Notes: generated by a model not told the origin, from the sequence alone. A DNA stretch of 64,000 bases from Nymphaea colorata (GCF_008831285.2 NC_045148.1:1674001-1738000); one strand, 5' to 3'; shown: positions 24,250 through 35,211, numbered from the stretch's first letter. A program made the numbers and translations.

Positions 24250-25250
24250 TGTTCTGAGAATTGTATTAAGAGATAAACTCAACCACGCATAGGGTCAAAT
24301 CTTTTTGTATGAACGTGTTAGCGGGACCCGTATTTAGAGATTTAAGTAGTTTCGATTCGAATAACCTTAAAATATTTTTATATCACATATGATACAGTTT
24401 GGTACAGCCGAAAGAGTAAAAAAAAACACACACAAAGTTCAAATGTTATCATAGCCATCATTCTACCCATGAGGACTGGTTTGGGCCCTAGCCCTACCTC
24501 AATTTTTTTTAAAATTATATGTAAATTTTAAAAAAATCAATTATTTTATATAAAAATTTTGAAAATGATATTTCAGTCCTAATCAAAATTTAAAAACTTT
24601 AATTGAGTCCGTCTCATAAAAAATGTATCAAGATTCACAATTTAAGAAATTCAACTCAATTGGATCTCCCATCATGGGACTTAGATTCAAACCTCGGGTA
24701 CAGAATTAGAATTTGAATGGGAAGTGGGGTTGAATGTGCAAAGTATCACATTCCTCTATATGCACACTTTTGCTTTTGCTTTTGCTTTCAATTGTTCTTT
24801 TCTTTCTTCATCATGTCATGCTGCACTTGTTCATTTTAACAATGCACAACAGTCTCATGAAAGATATTTCAAAAACTTATTGGGCATTATTTGGATATCC
24901 TCATCTAACTATATTTTAATTTGGGTGACCAACCTAACACCTTATTTTTTTTATGAATATCTTGAGGGGGATTGGGTTTTTTTATAAGAAACCCGATTTT
25001 GTTAAAACTATGGTTTATTCAAATTCAGTTTTGATGATACTTAAACACTTAAAAACTGTTTTTAGATGTCATCTAAACGAAATTTATACTTTTATAATAA
25101 ATCTTAGTTGAGTTTGCTTAGCGAGAGGATCTCAATCCACCTAACTGCGGAATTGAACTTAAGACTTTCGTATTGAACAAAATATATGCACGATGTGTTT
25201 ATAACGCCTAGTCGAAAAGAAAAATTAACAAAAGTTTAGTCGCATTATTG
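24250..25250. other. Spacer upstream of the COG0212-type gene
   Basis: No gene recognised. Sequence changes abruptly from AT-rich to GC-rich near 25290, marking the first exon and probable promoter-proximal region of the plus-strand gene. Confidence 0.45.
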
Positions 25251-25439
25251 AAATATTTTGGTTGCTCTACGTATCTTTTGCTAGATGAGCTCGTTGGCCG
25301 CGCCATGGCCGAGCATACTCGACTCGATCATGAACACAAAGTCACGGCTCGGGTCGATCATGAGATTGAAGACTACGGGGAAAGACGCAGCTCGGGAAGA
25401 AAAGGTCCGGCAAAAAAGGGCGGGCCAAATCGCAACGGA

Positions 25440-26847
25440 ATGGACGCGTGTCGATCACGACTCGCGTGCGCTATCCCCGCGAGGGGAAGGCGAACTCCCG
25501 TCGAGAGTCCGCCGGCGGCCGGACGTCTGTCTCTGCGCATAATTCCAGCAAGTCTACGCCTGGCTGGGCTGGCCCGCCTCTGTGGAGCGACGGGTGGTGG
25601 GGTTGAGCCGTTCGACGCAGCCTCCTTCGAGGCGGAACGCCTGCGTCTCGACGCCGAGGCACGGCGGTCGATGGCCGAAGTTTCTTCACGGGTGGCGGCG
25701 GAGGAAGGGGCGGTGGACGGCGAGGACCCTAGGGCGTGGAAATGGAGGATTAGGAAGAGGATTTGGGATCTAATGGAGAGGGAGAACATCGCTCGGGACC
25801 CTCGGCCAGTCCATCATCGCATACCGAACTTCGCGGGAGCGGCTACGGCCGCGAGCATGGTGAGCTAGAGTTCCTCCTTTTTGCTTCTTCTTCTTCTTCT
25901 TCTTTTTTTTTCCCCAACAATGTGGCGACGCTTGCGTCCCCGTAGTATAAATATGCTTCGGCATTGGTTCATCTGAGGGGTATTCCTATATATCTCAGTC
26001 ATTAGGTGACATATAATTCCTATATCCCTGACATGTATAATAGGTATCCCAGTGTCAGGTAAGTTTTTAGTGGCCGCCCTTCCTTTTTCTTTCATGGGGA
26101 AATTATTTATTGACTCTTTAGCGCAATAGATGGCGGAACTGGACGAATTCAGAAGAGCGGGTTGTGTAAAAGTAAATCCAGACTCGCCTCAGAAACAAGT
26201 GCGTTTTCTTACACTTTCAGGTAAGCAGAAGGGTGTCAAAATTTTGAAGTTTATGGCTGCATTGTGATTTACTCTGTAGAATTGTTTATCCTTCGTGGCG
26301 TTGTCGGATTTTGAAATGTTGGTGGAATCGTGTTTGGCATTTCTGTAGAAATTACTTGATTGCTCAGGGTATTGACAATGATAATGTGTTTGGCTTTGAC
26401 CGAATTCAGTGGGATGGGAGTCCAATTTCATGGAGTTTTACTGAACCCTTTGGCCATTTTGTACGATGGGTTTTGTATAAAGCAAAGGAGAACTGCTGAG
26501 CATTCACAGGAGGCTATTGCTATTACAATTTACAACATCATTGTCCTTAGGCTTCGGAGTTTGTATATAGGTTTACGACATAGTGCTTATCAGGACGTTA
26601 CTATGAAGTATGAACAAGCAAAGTATTACTTTTGCACTTTTCTTACTGGATTACATGGTATAAAACATAAACGCATTTACAATGCTTATTTTGTTGCCGG
26701 AATACTTTGCATTAAGCATGCCAGAGTTAAGGTTCAGTTGCATGACCATTTCCAAATAGGCTTTTCGAATTGCATCTACCTATAGATTTTTAAGTAGGGT
26801 ACACTTATATAGTTATATAGATACATTTCTATATATTAATATAAATA

Positions 26848-26878
<31 letters not shown>

Positions 26879-29342
26879 GATATATCAAAATCGGTTTCAT
26901 GCTTTCATATTTTGCTTTTTTTTTTTCACAAATGTTCCATAATTCATTTATATGATTGCTGCTCTGCTAAAACCTTCACAAGGAAAGGTACATGGTGTTG
27001 TCTGTAACGCTTCTTCCCTCCTCTCTCATCACCGTGGCACCTATAGGGAACATGTGGTGTTCGTATACTTCCATATGAATGTCTATGTGCACACTCCTGT
27101 AAACCAAGAAACTATCCATTTCTGCAGTCTACAAAAAAATTGACATTTAGGGCTCACAAGTAATATTAGATTTTGGAGATTTACATAAAAATGATTTGTT
27201 ATATTCTAAATTTCTAGTTTTGCCAAACAGAAAAGGTAGTGCATCTTATTTATCTTTATTGTCTAAAAGTAGAAAAACCTTAGCATCTCACGTATCTTTT
27301 TATAGTTACTTTTTCCTTTAAATCATTTTCAAAGTGCAATGTGTTCTTTTACATGCCATACGCAAATGTAGATACTATGTTATATAGATAAAGACCAGGT
27401 TACTTTTTCCAGGTAAAGGAAGAATCTTATTCATAGAAAACAAGCTACATAAACAAGTTTTTGCACACTTCTATTAGCCATAATTTTTTGTACAATATGC
27501 ACAAACATGCATGCCTATTAACTGAAGTTTGTGCATCATGCTTAGTAGCATATGTGTGCCTAGCTTTTTCTGTAGGATTACATACTGATAAAATTTGTAT
27601 GAATGCACTAAAGTAGTTGAATGATAGTAGCTTACCAGTACATGGTATTACGTGTGCAACTTTCCATATCATCTGTTGCTGCTAGCTCTTGGACCCTGAC
27701 AGGTGTGGAAGTGTTGAGTGTTTCCTATATTAGAAACCTAACCAAATGGCTGCTAATATTGGCAGAAGTGACTATCGTGTATGATCTCTCTGTTTCTTTC
27801 TCTCATATATATCTGTCGTGCAGCTGCACGTGTATGCATGTGGTGCTTGTGGGTGCTGTTGGCTTCTCACATTGTATTTTCTGTGGCTCAGTTCAAAATA
27901 TTTTGAGTTCATTCATTCTTTACTTTTTTGTGTTTTTTTTTTTTGGTGATTCTCCAGCTAACAGCAAAGGAAACACTGCATTTGCTCTTGTCTTAGTCTT
28001 TCACTTTCAGTGCTGTCTTATGGAAGTTCAATCTTATCATGAGATGTAATATCCACATTCTTACTGGACTTTATTGGGAGATTATAGGTGGTAAGAAGTT
28101 GTTGACACCTCAGCCACGATTGAGGACTGGCTTTTTCTCAATTTTGGATGCTGGGATGGTTGCTTCTGGTGCTATTAATGAAGCTTGTACTTCTGTAGGA
28201 GTTGCCAAATATGGTAGGGCCATTGGTTTGGATGAAAAGTTAAAGGTGGACCTTATTGTGATTGGTTCTGTTGCAGTTGATCCAAAGACAGGGGCACGTC
28301 TTGGAAAGGGAGAGGTATGATTCAATCTTCCTTTTTTTTTTTTTGGAAAGTAATACAGTTTTTCTTTTCTCCTCTTTCAGATCATTGTGAAACTGTCCTT
28401 TTATTTTGTAAACGTCTGAAATCAAATACATTTTTTTATTGTCTATGCTGAGACTATCATTAAAAGAAATGCAGGGTTTTGCAGAACTTGAATATGGTAT
28501 GTTGCGTTATATGGGAGCAATAGATGATTCGACCATGATTATCACATCTGGTAATTTTTGGACTCTTGGATCATCAGTACTTCCAGTTTGACATACTGCA
28601 TTTGCATCTAATAAATCATTAGGGTGTAGCTGTAGTCTTAGGCAGCAAGCAAGGTTTTCTGTTTAGAACATTTTTCAGTTTTGCTTAATGGCAAATGCTG
28701 GAGACAGCTACATCCTTTGTTGCCTTCCATTGCCACTGAGAATCTTTGTTATTCAGATTGCATTAGGCATCAATGTGGCTGATTTGCATTGGTCTGTAGG
28801 TTAGAGATTAATGTGTCTACCATCTAATAATAATATTCATGTATGTAACTATGTGATAATATTACATCTGCAGTACATGACAAACAACTGGTGGATGATA
28901 TTCCAGTGGAAAAGCTCCTGGTCCATGATGTTCCAGTTGACATCGTCTGCACACCAACTCAGATAATTTACACTAACACAACAATCCCGAAACCACAAGG
29001 TTTGCAAATATATTCAGCACTATATCTCGGCCTGCCACATCAAATGTACTGATTGCATGTGCTTCGGTTTTATGAGATTATCTCTTTGCTAATTCTGCAA
29101 TTATTAGTAAATTGTCACCTGTTTAGCTTTTGACGTTTGAGCTTATTGCAAATGTGGCAGGCATTTATTGGGAAAAATTGTCTCCCGAGAAGCTTGGACA
29201 GATTTGCATCCTTCGAGAATTAAAGAGTCGAATTGAACAAGAGACGGGGCAGAAACTTCCCTGTGGACCTTCTGAGAAACTCCCTCCCACAGCTCAAAGG
29301 GCTCAAAGGAATCGAAGGTACCAGAGGAGAAACCAGAAGTAG
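25440..29342 (+). CDS. COG0212: COG0212-type 5-formyltetrahydrofolate cyclo-ligase-like protein
   Basis: Six exons on the plus strand: 25440-25859, 26130-26220, 28088-28314, 28475-28550, 28874-28999 and 29161-29342. They join in frame to 373 residues. Residues 1-48 are rich in Arg, Ala and Ser with few acids ([20 protein letters not shown]), as in a plastid transit peptide. Conserved blocks include [45 protein letters not shown], the [14 protein letters not shown] glycine loop, and [13 protein letters not shown]. The family is related to 5-formyl-THF cyclo-ligase, but as I recall the COG0212 branch lacks proven cyclo-ligase activity and has been linked to thiamin metabolism. The start at 25440 is uncertain: the frame is open upstream and another ATG lies at 25305. 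Intron 2 is 1.9 kb. Confidence 0.9.
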
Positions 29343-30020
29343 GTGTTGATAAGATCGGAACTTGTTTAGGTGGTCGTAGAAATGTGCATTGCTAGTTAAG
29401 GATCACAGGGAATCATGTACTCTACCCTTTCACTGAAGACTTAGTTCCTATTGGCTATTAGAGATTGTGTACCATCTTGAAACTGAGAATTCTAATGGGG
29501 AACTTTGTAGATATGGCCATACGTGCCTTCGAGGAATGGATGTGGTGCCGCTAAGACTATGGACCAGATCATGGCAGTTCTAGATGAACTCGTCCCATAT
29601 CATGATGTGGTTGTAACAGATTTGGTAGAATAAAAAAAGCAACTTATTTACTTGTTCCAAAATGCTGGTTAAGGATTTGACTGGAGAAGAAACATGTCAC
29701 ATTAGGATCAGGCTTTCGATGCCGTGTATGTTCTCTTTTACTGGCATGACACGGTTACTTCAAATTTACATTGGATAAAAAGCCTTTTCCGTCCGAATAT
29801 GTAAGGCTGGCTGTATCCTACCAGGTTTAAGTGAGACCACGGCTGGTGAATATATATTATGTTCTCAATATAATCGTAAGTGCCAGATTACTTAATGGGC
29901 TCGCTCCTATGGCTTTTATGAGATACGGTGCGCTTCGACTCACAGAGGAAGTTGTGTCCTCTTGGTTAACCCCCACTTCATTAACTTGTCTCTAAGCGCA
30001 CCGGTGTTCGGCCCGGACAG

Positions 30021-30210
30021 TAGGTTGGTTTGTCTTCATCCGGGTCGAGATCACCATTGGATCCTCATCTTAAAAAATGAAGTGTTTGCATTCATAAACG
30101 ACAATGTAATGTAGTAGGTTCGTTCGTCTTGAACCCGGCCGACATCACCATTGGGTCCTTCGAAAATCATAAAAGGTGAAATTTCATCCCATAAACGAAA
30201 AATTTCATAA
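30021..30210. repeat. Two diverged tandem copies of a 90-95 bp unit beside the tRNA
   Basis: Units begin gtaggttggtttgtcttcat (30021) and gtaggttcgttcgtcttgaa (about 30115). Each continues with a gggtcgagatcaccattgg-type block and ends with cataaacgacaat or cataaacgaaaaa. They lie directly on the 3' side of the tRNA gene. Confidence 0.75.
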
Positions 30211-30224
30211 CGAGAAAATATAAC

Positions 30225-30248
30225 CGCTAGAGGAAGGGCTTGAACCTT

Positions 30249-30281
<33 letters not shown>

Positions 30282-30298
30282 AACTGAGCTACTCCAGC
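30225..30298 (-). tRNA. tRNA-Asn (anticodon GUU)
   Basis: A 74-nt intronless tRNA on the minus strand. The acceptor stem is GCTGGAG paired with CTCTAGC (one G-U). The D arm is GCTCAGTTGGTTAGAGC. The anticodon stem TGTGG/CCACA encloses loop CTGTTAA with anticodon GTT. The T arm is GAAGG-TTCAAGC-CCTTC, and the discriminator base is G. A-box and B-box (GGTTCAAGC) promoter elements are intact. A TTTT run at 30215-30218 lies 7 nt past the end and fits Pol III termination. Confidence 0.95.
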
Positions 30299-31017
30299 TC
30301 CCATGTTTAGGGACCATCTAGCGATTTACAATTTCGTGACAGCTCCACCATCGACTGGTTTCCACCAATCCACTGTATCATCAAAACACAACCATGTATG
30401 TTGTGCCTAATTTGCGAAAATGATTTTGCCTGTAACCTTCCTGGCTCTGGCCTGTTCTTAGCGAGTCCCAATCATGCCTTACCAGGATTAATGATATGTA
30501 AAAATTATGTACGTTTCCTATGTTGGGAACTTGTAGATTTCCCCACTTTCGTCAAAACTCGATTTTCCAGTCCCCATGTCAGGTTCCATTGAGACATTCC
30601 ATAGATGATGATCTTGTCCAATAATTAAAGCCTACAAAAGTGTTTTCAGTACTTGTTCATCAAAATACATTATTTAAAATTAAAATTTTGAGCAGTTCAC
30701 CCCCTAAGTTTTTTGTGCAATCTTAGACGTCCATACGCAGCTTCACAAAAAAGATGACTGTAAACTAGACTAAAATTTTATTTTCGGTAATTAATGGTAA
30801 ATACATGCAGATATTAAAAGCATCAATTATCAAGATCCTGGTGGGCAGGTGTGTGTATATATGTTTGTTGGTGTGCAAAGAAGAGCCATACGAACCGATC
30901 TTAGTGCAATTGAAATCACAAGCTCTCTCTCTCTCAAGCCTACCCTTCTCCGAGTTCTTGCTCATTCTTGGCCCAGCCTTAGTTTCTTGCTCATTCTTGG
31001 GGAAGTTCATCTTCGCC

Positions 31018-31878
31018 ATGATCAACTTTGATGTCCTCGTAAAACACGTCTGGGAAGACAACTTCGACGAGGAGATGAGCATCATTAGGAACAGCGTCGT
31101 CACCAACTACCCCGTCATCTCTCTGGCCACCCATTTTCCGTCCGGCGCCGACAGAGTCCCCACCGGGACTGTCTGGGGAGACCCGGCCGCCAACTACTCG
31201 GCACTCCTCGGGACGACGGAGAGAATGGCGAAGTTGACGCAGGTAGGTCTAGCCTTCTCCGACCAGAATGGGCATCTGCCTTGCTGCGGCGAGACCGGGA
31301 GGCCCTGCGTGTGGGAGTTCAGCCTCACGCCGCCCGGCGAAGCAGCCGATCCCGATAGGGAGGAGGACCTTTCGAAGGGGTCAGGCGGCGGAGTCAGAGC
31401 CAAGAAAGGGATCAACCCTTGGAGCCTGGCCGCCGATCTCTGGCGCTGCAACTTGCTCATGAACGACAACGTCAGCTGGGTGGTGTTCAAAGGCGGGTTG
31501 GACTTCGTAGCGCTGCTCAGGTGGGCGAGACTCAGCGTTCAGGGCTTGCCCGCTGAGCTCGACGAATTCCTGAGGCTGCAGCGCCTCTACTTCCCGGTGT
31601 GCCACGACATGGCAGCGGCGTTTAGCTTCCACCCCCTTCTCGGCGACGATGGGACGATCCACGTCTTGGCCCGCTCCTTGTGCGTGCGAATGGAGGAAAT
31701 GCCTCCTAGCCGGGCGGCCTCCGACTGCCTGCTGGCCCTCTACCTCTTCATCACCATGAAGAGTCTGCCCTTTGGCTTTTATCTGCTGAAGCACAAGTTG
31801 AACGCGGTGTTTGGCCTCACCGCCGAAGAAGAAGCTGATTACGACCTGCCTACGCTTAGCAATATGTCTCTGGTTTGA
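31018..31878 (+). CDS. CAF1/POP2-like deadenylase homologue lacking key catalytic residues (copy 1)
   Basis: A single-exon gene for 286 residues, the usual length of plant CCR4-associated factor 1. Recognisable CAF1 blocks are VWEDNFDEEMSIIRNSVV (canonical VW.DN..EE...IR), LTQVGLAFSDQNGHLP, LLMNDNVSWVVFKGGLDF, LYFPVCHD and ASDCLLALYLF. The first DEDD motif, normally DTEFPG, reads ATHFPS: the catalytic Asp is Ala37 and the Glu is His39. The histidine before the last Asp is also replaced (Ser231), while Asp162 and Asp236 remain. Deadenylase activity is therefore unlikely; a decoy or scaffold in CCR4-NOT is inference. The frame stays open upstream to 30805, but the paralogue has no in-frame ATG there, so 31018 is taken as start. 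AATAAA follows at 32077. Confidence 0.85.
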   Translation: MINFDVLVKHVWEDNFDEEMSIIRNSVVTNYPVISLATHFPSGADRVPTGTVWGDPAANYSALLGTTERMAKLTQVGLAFSDQNGHLPCCGETGRPCVWEFSLTPPGEAADPDREEDLSKGSGGGVRAKKGINPWSLAADLWRCNLLMNDNVSWVVFKGGLDFVALLRWARLSVQGLPAELDEFLRLQRLYFPVCHDMAAAFSFHPLLGDDGTIHVLARSLCVRMEEMPPSRAASDCLLALYLFITMKSLPFGFYLLKHKLNAVFGLTAEEEADYDLPTLSNMSLV

Positions 31879-32076
31879 TGCCTAGGCTCGTGTACAAGTG
31901 CCTTCTCTTGGCCCATCGACTTCGGTGCTTCTGCTAGTTCGCTTTCGATTTCTTTAGAACGGCTTCCTTGATAATGGAGGTTGTGCGATTTATCGTTGTT
32001 TTTACGTGTTCATCCACTGCTTCTTAGTTTCTTTCTTGGTCGAATTTGAGATCTTGTCTATATTTGCAAGTATCGT

Positions 32077-32082
32077 AATAAA
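32077..32082 (+). terminator. Polyadenylation signal AATAAA
   Basis: AATAAA lies about 200 bp after the stop of CAF1-like copy 1. The inverted copy has a degenerate counterpart (AATTAAA-like sequence is absent; its flank reads tattaaaag in reverse). Assigned by position. Confidence 0.4.
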
Positions 32083-32330
32083 AGGTCTTGATGACAATCT
32101 TTGCCTAACTTGACTTAGTTGTATCTCTTGGAAATATTTGTCTTTCTAAACTTCCGGGTGAGGAGCTTAGACAGAGTCTTTCCTCTAATTTCATTTTTTT
32201 TTTCCCTTTTTGCCGCTCCTTTAATTTTATTTTAGCCTCATTTCAAGTTGTTTGGACAAACAGTCGATTCAGGTGCAAAATCCTGTTCTGCATATGCATT
32301 CGAATCGGAGACCAGAACCAATTCAACCGA

Positions 32331-33049
32331 TAATTCAATTGGGACATAACTAGACATTAACGCATGTGAGGAGATGGTTGGAAGCAGTACTATTATCTTG
32401 TATAAAAATTTAACTGCAATTGAAATACTGATAAATGTACGTTAATTAGCAATATAGTATATATTTTGAGGCTATAGACAGACAATCATATCCAAATACG
32501 TATGTAATTTGATCTCTCCAAATATGACTTCCACATGCCATGCGTATCCTCCTACATATCCTAGAGTTGTTTTTGATGAACCTAACTATACATATGAACC
32601 TGCTTTGTATAGTGAAATAGGCTTTCAAAAATTTGATCACGAAAATCCGACGTTCAGGTTACGAGTCAAGAAATATGCATGCTGTCATACATTAATCTGG
32701 CGTTCAGCTAGGCTTGCTTCTTCACTTTTTGAAAGAAATTGAGATCAAGCTTCAGCAGCCATCCGTAATTTTTGTTTCATTACTTAATTATATATTTAAT
32801 TTGCCCATATCTCTTTCAAAATTGACAAGAAAACCTCTAGGATTCAGGGCAAGCTTCACATATATCTGGTGGATTTGACAATGAAATATCACACGCTAAA
32901 ATGTGAATTTATATTCGACTGTTCTTTGACTTGCTTTCGTGCAGAATCTAAGATATATATTAGTGCTAATTAAGTTGCATAGCTCCGCTTCAATTGCACT
33001 TGAAAGTCCATCCAAGAGAATACTGAGTCTAGCCACGTTTTCCGATTGA
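32331..33049. other. Unique centre of the inverted duplication
   Basis: About 700 bp between the convergent CAF1-like genes. AT-rich; short ORFs have no family resemblance. No inverted similarity was noticed inside it. Confidence 0.5.
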
Positions 33050-34510
33050 ACTATCATTTGATTTTGTTCTGGTCTCAGACTCGAAAGCGTATGCAGAACA
33101 GGATTCAGCAGAATCAGCATCTCAATCGACATGCGCCAACTCATCAACTACTCGTTCTAATAACTTGAAATCAGGTTAAAAGAGAATCGAAAAAGCAACA
33201 ACAGAATAAATTAAAGGAATGAAAAGGAAAGAAGGCTGCTAGCGAGGCCGGCCAGTTAGAGAGACAATATGATCCCGAAAAGGTACAGCTAAATCAGGTT
33301 GCGAAAATAATTGTCTTCAAGATCTTTTAATACGAGAAATGCAGAAAGCAAAGTAGGCAAGGTCTCAAACTACGCTTTAAATTCGACCAAGAAAGAAACG
33401 AACAAGCTGTGTATGAACACGTAAAAACAACGATAAATCGCACTACCACCATTATCAAGGAAGTCCTTCTGAAGAAATCGAAAGCGAATTAGCAGAAGCA
33501 CCAAAATCGATGGGCCAGGATAAGGCACTTGTACACGAGCCTAGGCATCAAACCAGAGATATATTGCCAAGCGTAGGAAGGGCGTAATCAGCTTCTTCTC
33601 CGGCGGTGAGGCCAAACACCACGTTCACCTTGTGCTTCAGCATATAAAAGCCCAAGGGCAGACGCTTCATGGTGGTGAAGAGGTACAGGGCCAGCAGGCT
33701 GTCGGAGGCCGGCCGGCTAGGAGGCATCTCCTCCATTCGCACGCACAAGGAGCGGGCCAAGACGTGGATCGTCCCATCGTCGCCGAGAACGGAGTGGAAC
33801 CCCAATGCCGCCGCCACGTCGTGGCACACCGGGAAGTAGAGACGCTGCAGCCTCAGGAATTCGTCGAGCTCAGTAGGCATGCCCTCAACGCTGAGTCTTG
33901 CCCACCTGAGCAGCGCCACGAAGTCCAATCCTCCTTTGAACACCACCCAGATGACGTTGTCGTTCATGAGCAAGTTGCAGCGCCAGAGATCGGCGGCCAG
34001 GCGCCAAGGGTTGATCCCTTTCTTGGTTCCGACTCCGCCGCCTGACCCCTTCGAAAGGCCCTCCTTCCTATCGGGATCGGCTGCTTCGTCGGCCGGTGTA
34101 AGGTTGAACTCCCACACCCAGGGCCTCCCGGTCTCGCTGCAGCAAGGCAGCTCCCCTTTCTGGTCGGAGAAGGCTAGACCCACCTGCGTCAACTTTTCCA
34201 TCCTCTCCATCGTCTCGAGAAGTACCGAGTAGTTGGCGGCCGAGTCTCCCCAGAGAATCCCGGTGGGGACTCTGTCGGCGCAGGAAGAAAAACGGGTTGC
34301 CAGAGAGACGACGGGGTGGTTGGTGACGACGCTGTTCCTGATGATGCTCATCTCCTCGTCGAAGTTGTCTTCCCAGACGTGTCTCGTGAGTATGTCATAG
34401 TTGATCATGGCGAAGATGAACGCCGCCAAGAATGAGCAAGAAGGCCAAGAAACGACGGCTGAGCCAAGGATGAGCAAGAAGGCCAAGAAACAGAGACAGA
34501 GAGAAGAGAG
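33050..34510. repeat. Right arm of an inverted gene duplication
   Basis: Reverse-complement counterpart of about 30900-32330. It includes the whole CAF1-like copy 2, its hydrophobic-reading leader (repeats of aatgagcaagaaggccaagaa) and its 3' flank. A TA microsatellite at about 34527-34550 marks the upstream limit. Confidence 0.85.
33548..34408 (-). CDS. CAF1/POP2-like deadenylase homologue lacking key catalytic residues (copy 2)
   Basis: A single-exon minus-strand gene for 286 residues, identical in length to copy 1 at 31018. The start MINYDILTRHVWEDNFDEEM aligns with copy 1 from its first residue. The region upstream is open in this frame but contains no ATG, which supports 34408. The first DEDD motif reads SLATRFSS: Ala replaces Asp as in copy 1, but the Glu position is Arg instead of His. 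The histidine position is Ser (MPPSRPASDSLL), while GLDF and SDS aspartates remain. Like copy 1 it has an acidic, glycine-rich insert (DPDRKEGLSKGSGGGVGTKK) in the central region. Both frames are intact, so the pair looks maintained or recent. Predicted non-catalytic CCR4-NOT-related protein; partner binding is untested. Confidence 0.85.
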   Translation of the reverse strand: MINYDILTRHVWEDNFDEEMSIIRNSVVTNHPVVSLATRFSSCADRVPTGILWGDSAANYSVLLETMERMEKLTQVGLAFSDQKGELPCCSETGRPWVWEFNLTPADEAADPDRKEGLSKGSGGGVGTKKGINPWRLAADLWRCNLLMNDNVIWVVFKGGLDFVALLRWARLSVEGMPTELDEFLRLQRLYFPVCHDVAAALGFHSVLGDDGTIHVLARSLCVRMEEMPPSRPASDSLLALYLFTTMKRLPLGFYMLKHKVNVVFGLTAGEEADYALPTLGNISLV

Positions 34511-34519
34511 AGCGTTAAG

Positions 34520-34552
34520 CTTGTGTGTATATATATATATATATATATACTG
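34520..34552. repeat. TA microsatellite upstream of CAF1-like copy 2
   Basis: A gtgtatatatat run of about 24-30 bp, 120 bp upstream of the ATG at 34408. It might supply TATA-like sequence for this copy; copy 1 has only a short gtgtatatatg at 30851. Confidence 0.75.
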
Positions 34553-34971
34553 GATGGACCGGTCGTTTGAACGGGTCTCTGATGGTAAAAGTGCAAAGGA
34601 CCAAGCTCCACAGTTATATCTGTAACGAACATTCAACTTCTACCATCATATAAAACACGAGCGGACAGTACCAAACTCAATACAGTTACAGAAGCCTAGC
34701 TGAACTTGATCAAAGCACAAAGCACAAATATTTCTTGGAAAAGCTAAATGACAACAACAATTCCTAAGCTCAAACTGATACCCATAGTGTCATTCTAAAA
34801 ATTCGTTTGCGTAGTCTGATCTCCACGGTCCGATCTCGTTTCCGATTATTATTACTGATTAACAATCGAAGCGCTACAAGCATGGATGCACTGGCGAGAA
34901 TCAATCATGAGGAAACTGTCATGTCTACACAAGAAGCAAGCCATGGCATCTGCCTCTGCTATCCACTTGGA

Positions 34972-35211
34972 TCAATAGGAACTACTCTGGTCCCATCCCT
35001 CATCTGAAAGATGGTGTTTGGAATTGCGGGGTTGATGGGGCGATGGATGGTTGTAGCGACGGCCATGGTGTTGGTGCTTGTCAAAATGGCGCGGATGTGG
35101 ACGGCCATGCTTATGATGGGGAGTCATGAGCAGGCTCCTTCCTCCCTCTGCAGAGTGCAGGAATAGCGCAACTGCTAGGATGACGGCAAACAGCAGCTTC
35201 GCAACTCTCAT
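34972..35211 (-). CDS. Small secreted histidine-rich peptide (copy E)
   Basis: A single-exon minus-strand gene for 79 residues. The signal peptide is residues 1-23 (MRVAKLLFAVILAVALFLHS, then AEG), with cleavage likely before GRSLLMT. The mature part is basic and rich in His, Pro and Arg (HHKHGRPHPRHFDKHQHHGR), ending DEGWDQSSSY. It lacks the Gly-Trp or His-Asp repeats of copies A-D, and its link to them rests on the signal-peptide style, the EGGR junction and histidine content, so it may be a separate peptide family. A TATAAG on the minus strand at 35271-35276 is a possible promoter element 60 bp upstream. Post-translationally cleaved signalling peptide is an alternative reading. Confidence 0.68.
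   Translation of the reverse strand: MRVAKLLFAVILAVALFLHSAEGGRSLLMTPHHKHGRPHPRHFDKHQHHGRRYNHPSPHQPRNSKHHLSDEGWDQSSSY

Larger units (their letters stand above)
30900..32330. repeat. Left arm of an inverted gene duplication
   Basis: The CAF1-like gene at 31018-31878, its leader and its 3' flank are repeated in reverse orientation at about 33050-34510. Similarity continues past the stop codon: TGATGCCTAGGCTCGTGTAC here matches the reverse complement near 33530-33550, and tcctgttctgcatatgcatt (32281) matches the reverse complement near 33080-33105. The unique centre is about 700 bp. Confidence 0.85.

Noticed and set aside
26360-26785. 141-codon ORF in intron 2 of the COG0212-type gene
   Set aside because: No domain or transposon signature recognised; AT-rich intron sequence.
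30805-31017. Hydrophobic N-terminal extension of CAF1-like copy 1
   Set aside because: The paralogue has no in-frame ATG upstream of the equivalent start, and canonical CAF1 begins near MINFD; the stretch is most likely 5' leader.
31381-31794. 137-codon minus-strand ORF, repeated at 33632-34045 on plus
   Set aside because: Antisense shadow of the CAF1-like coding sequence, present in both copies only because the genes are duplicated.
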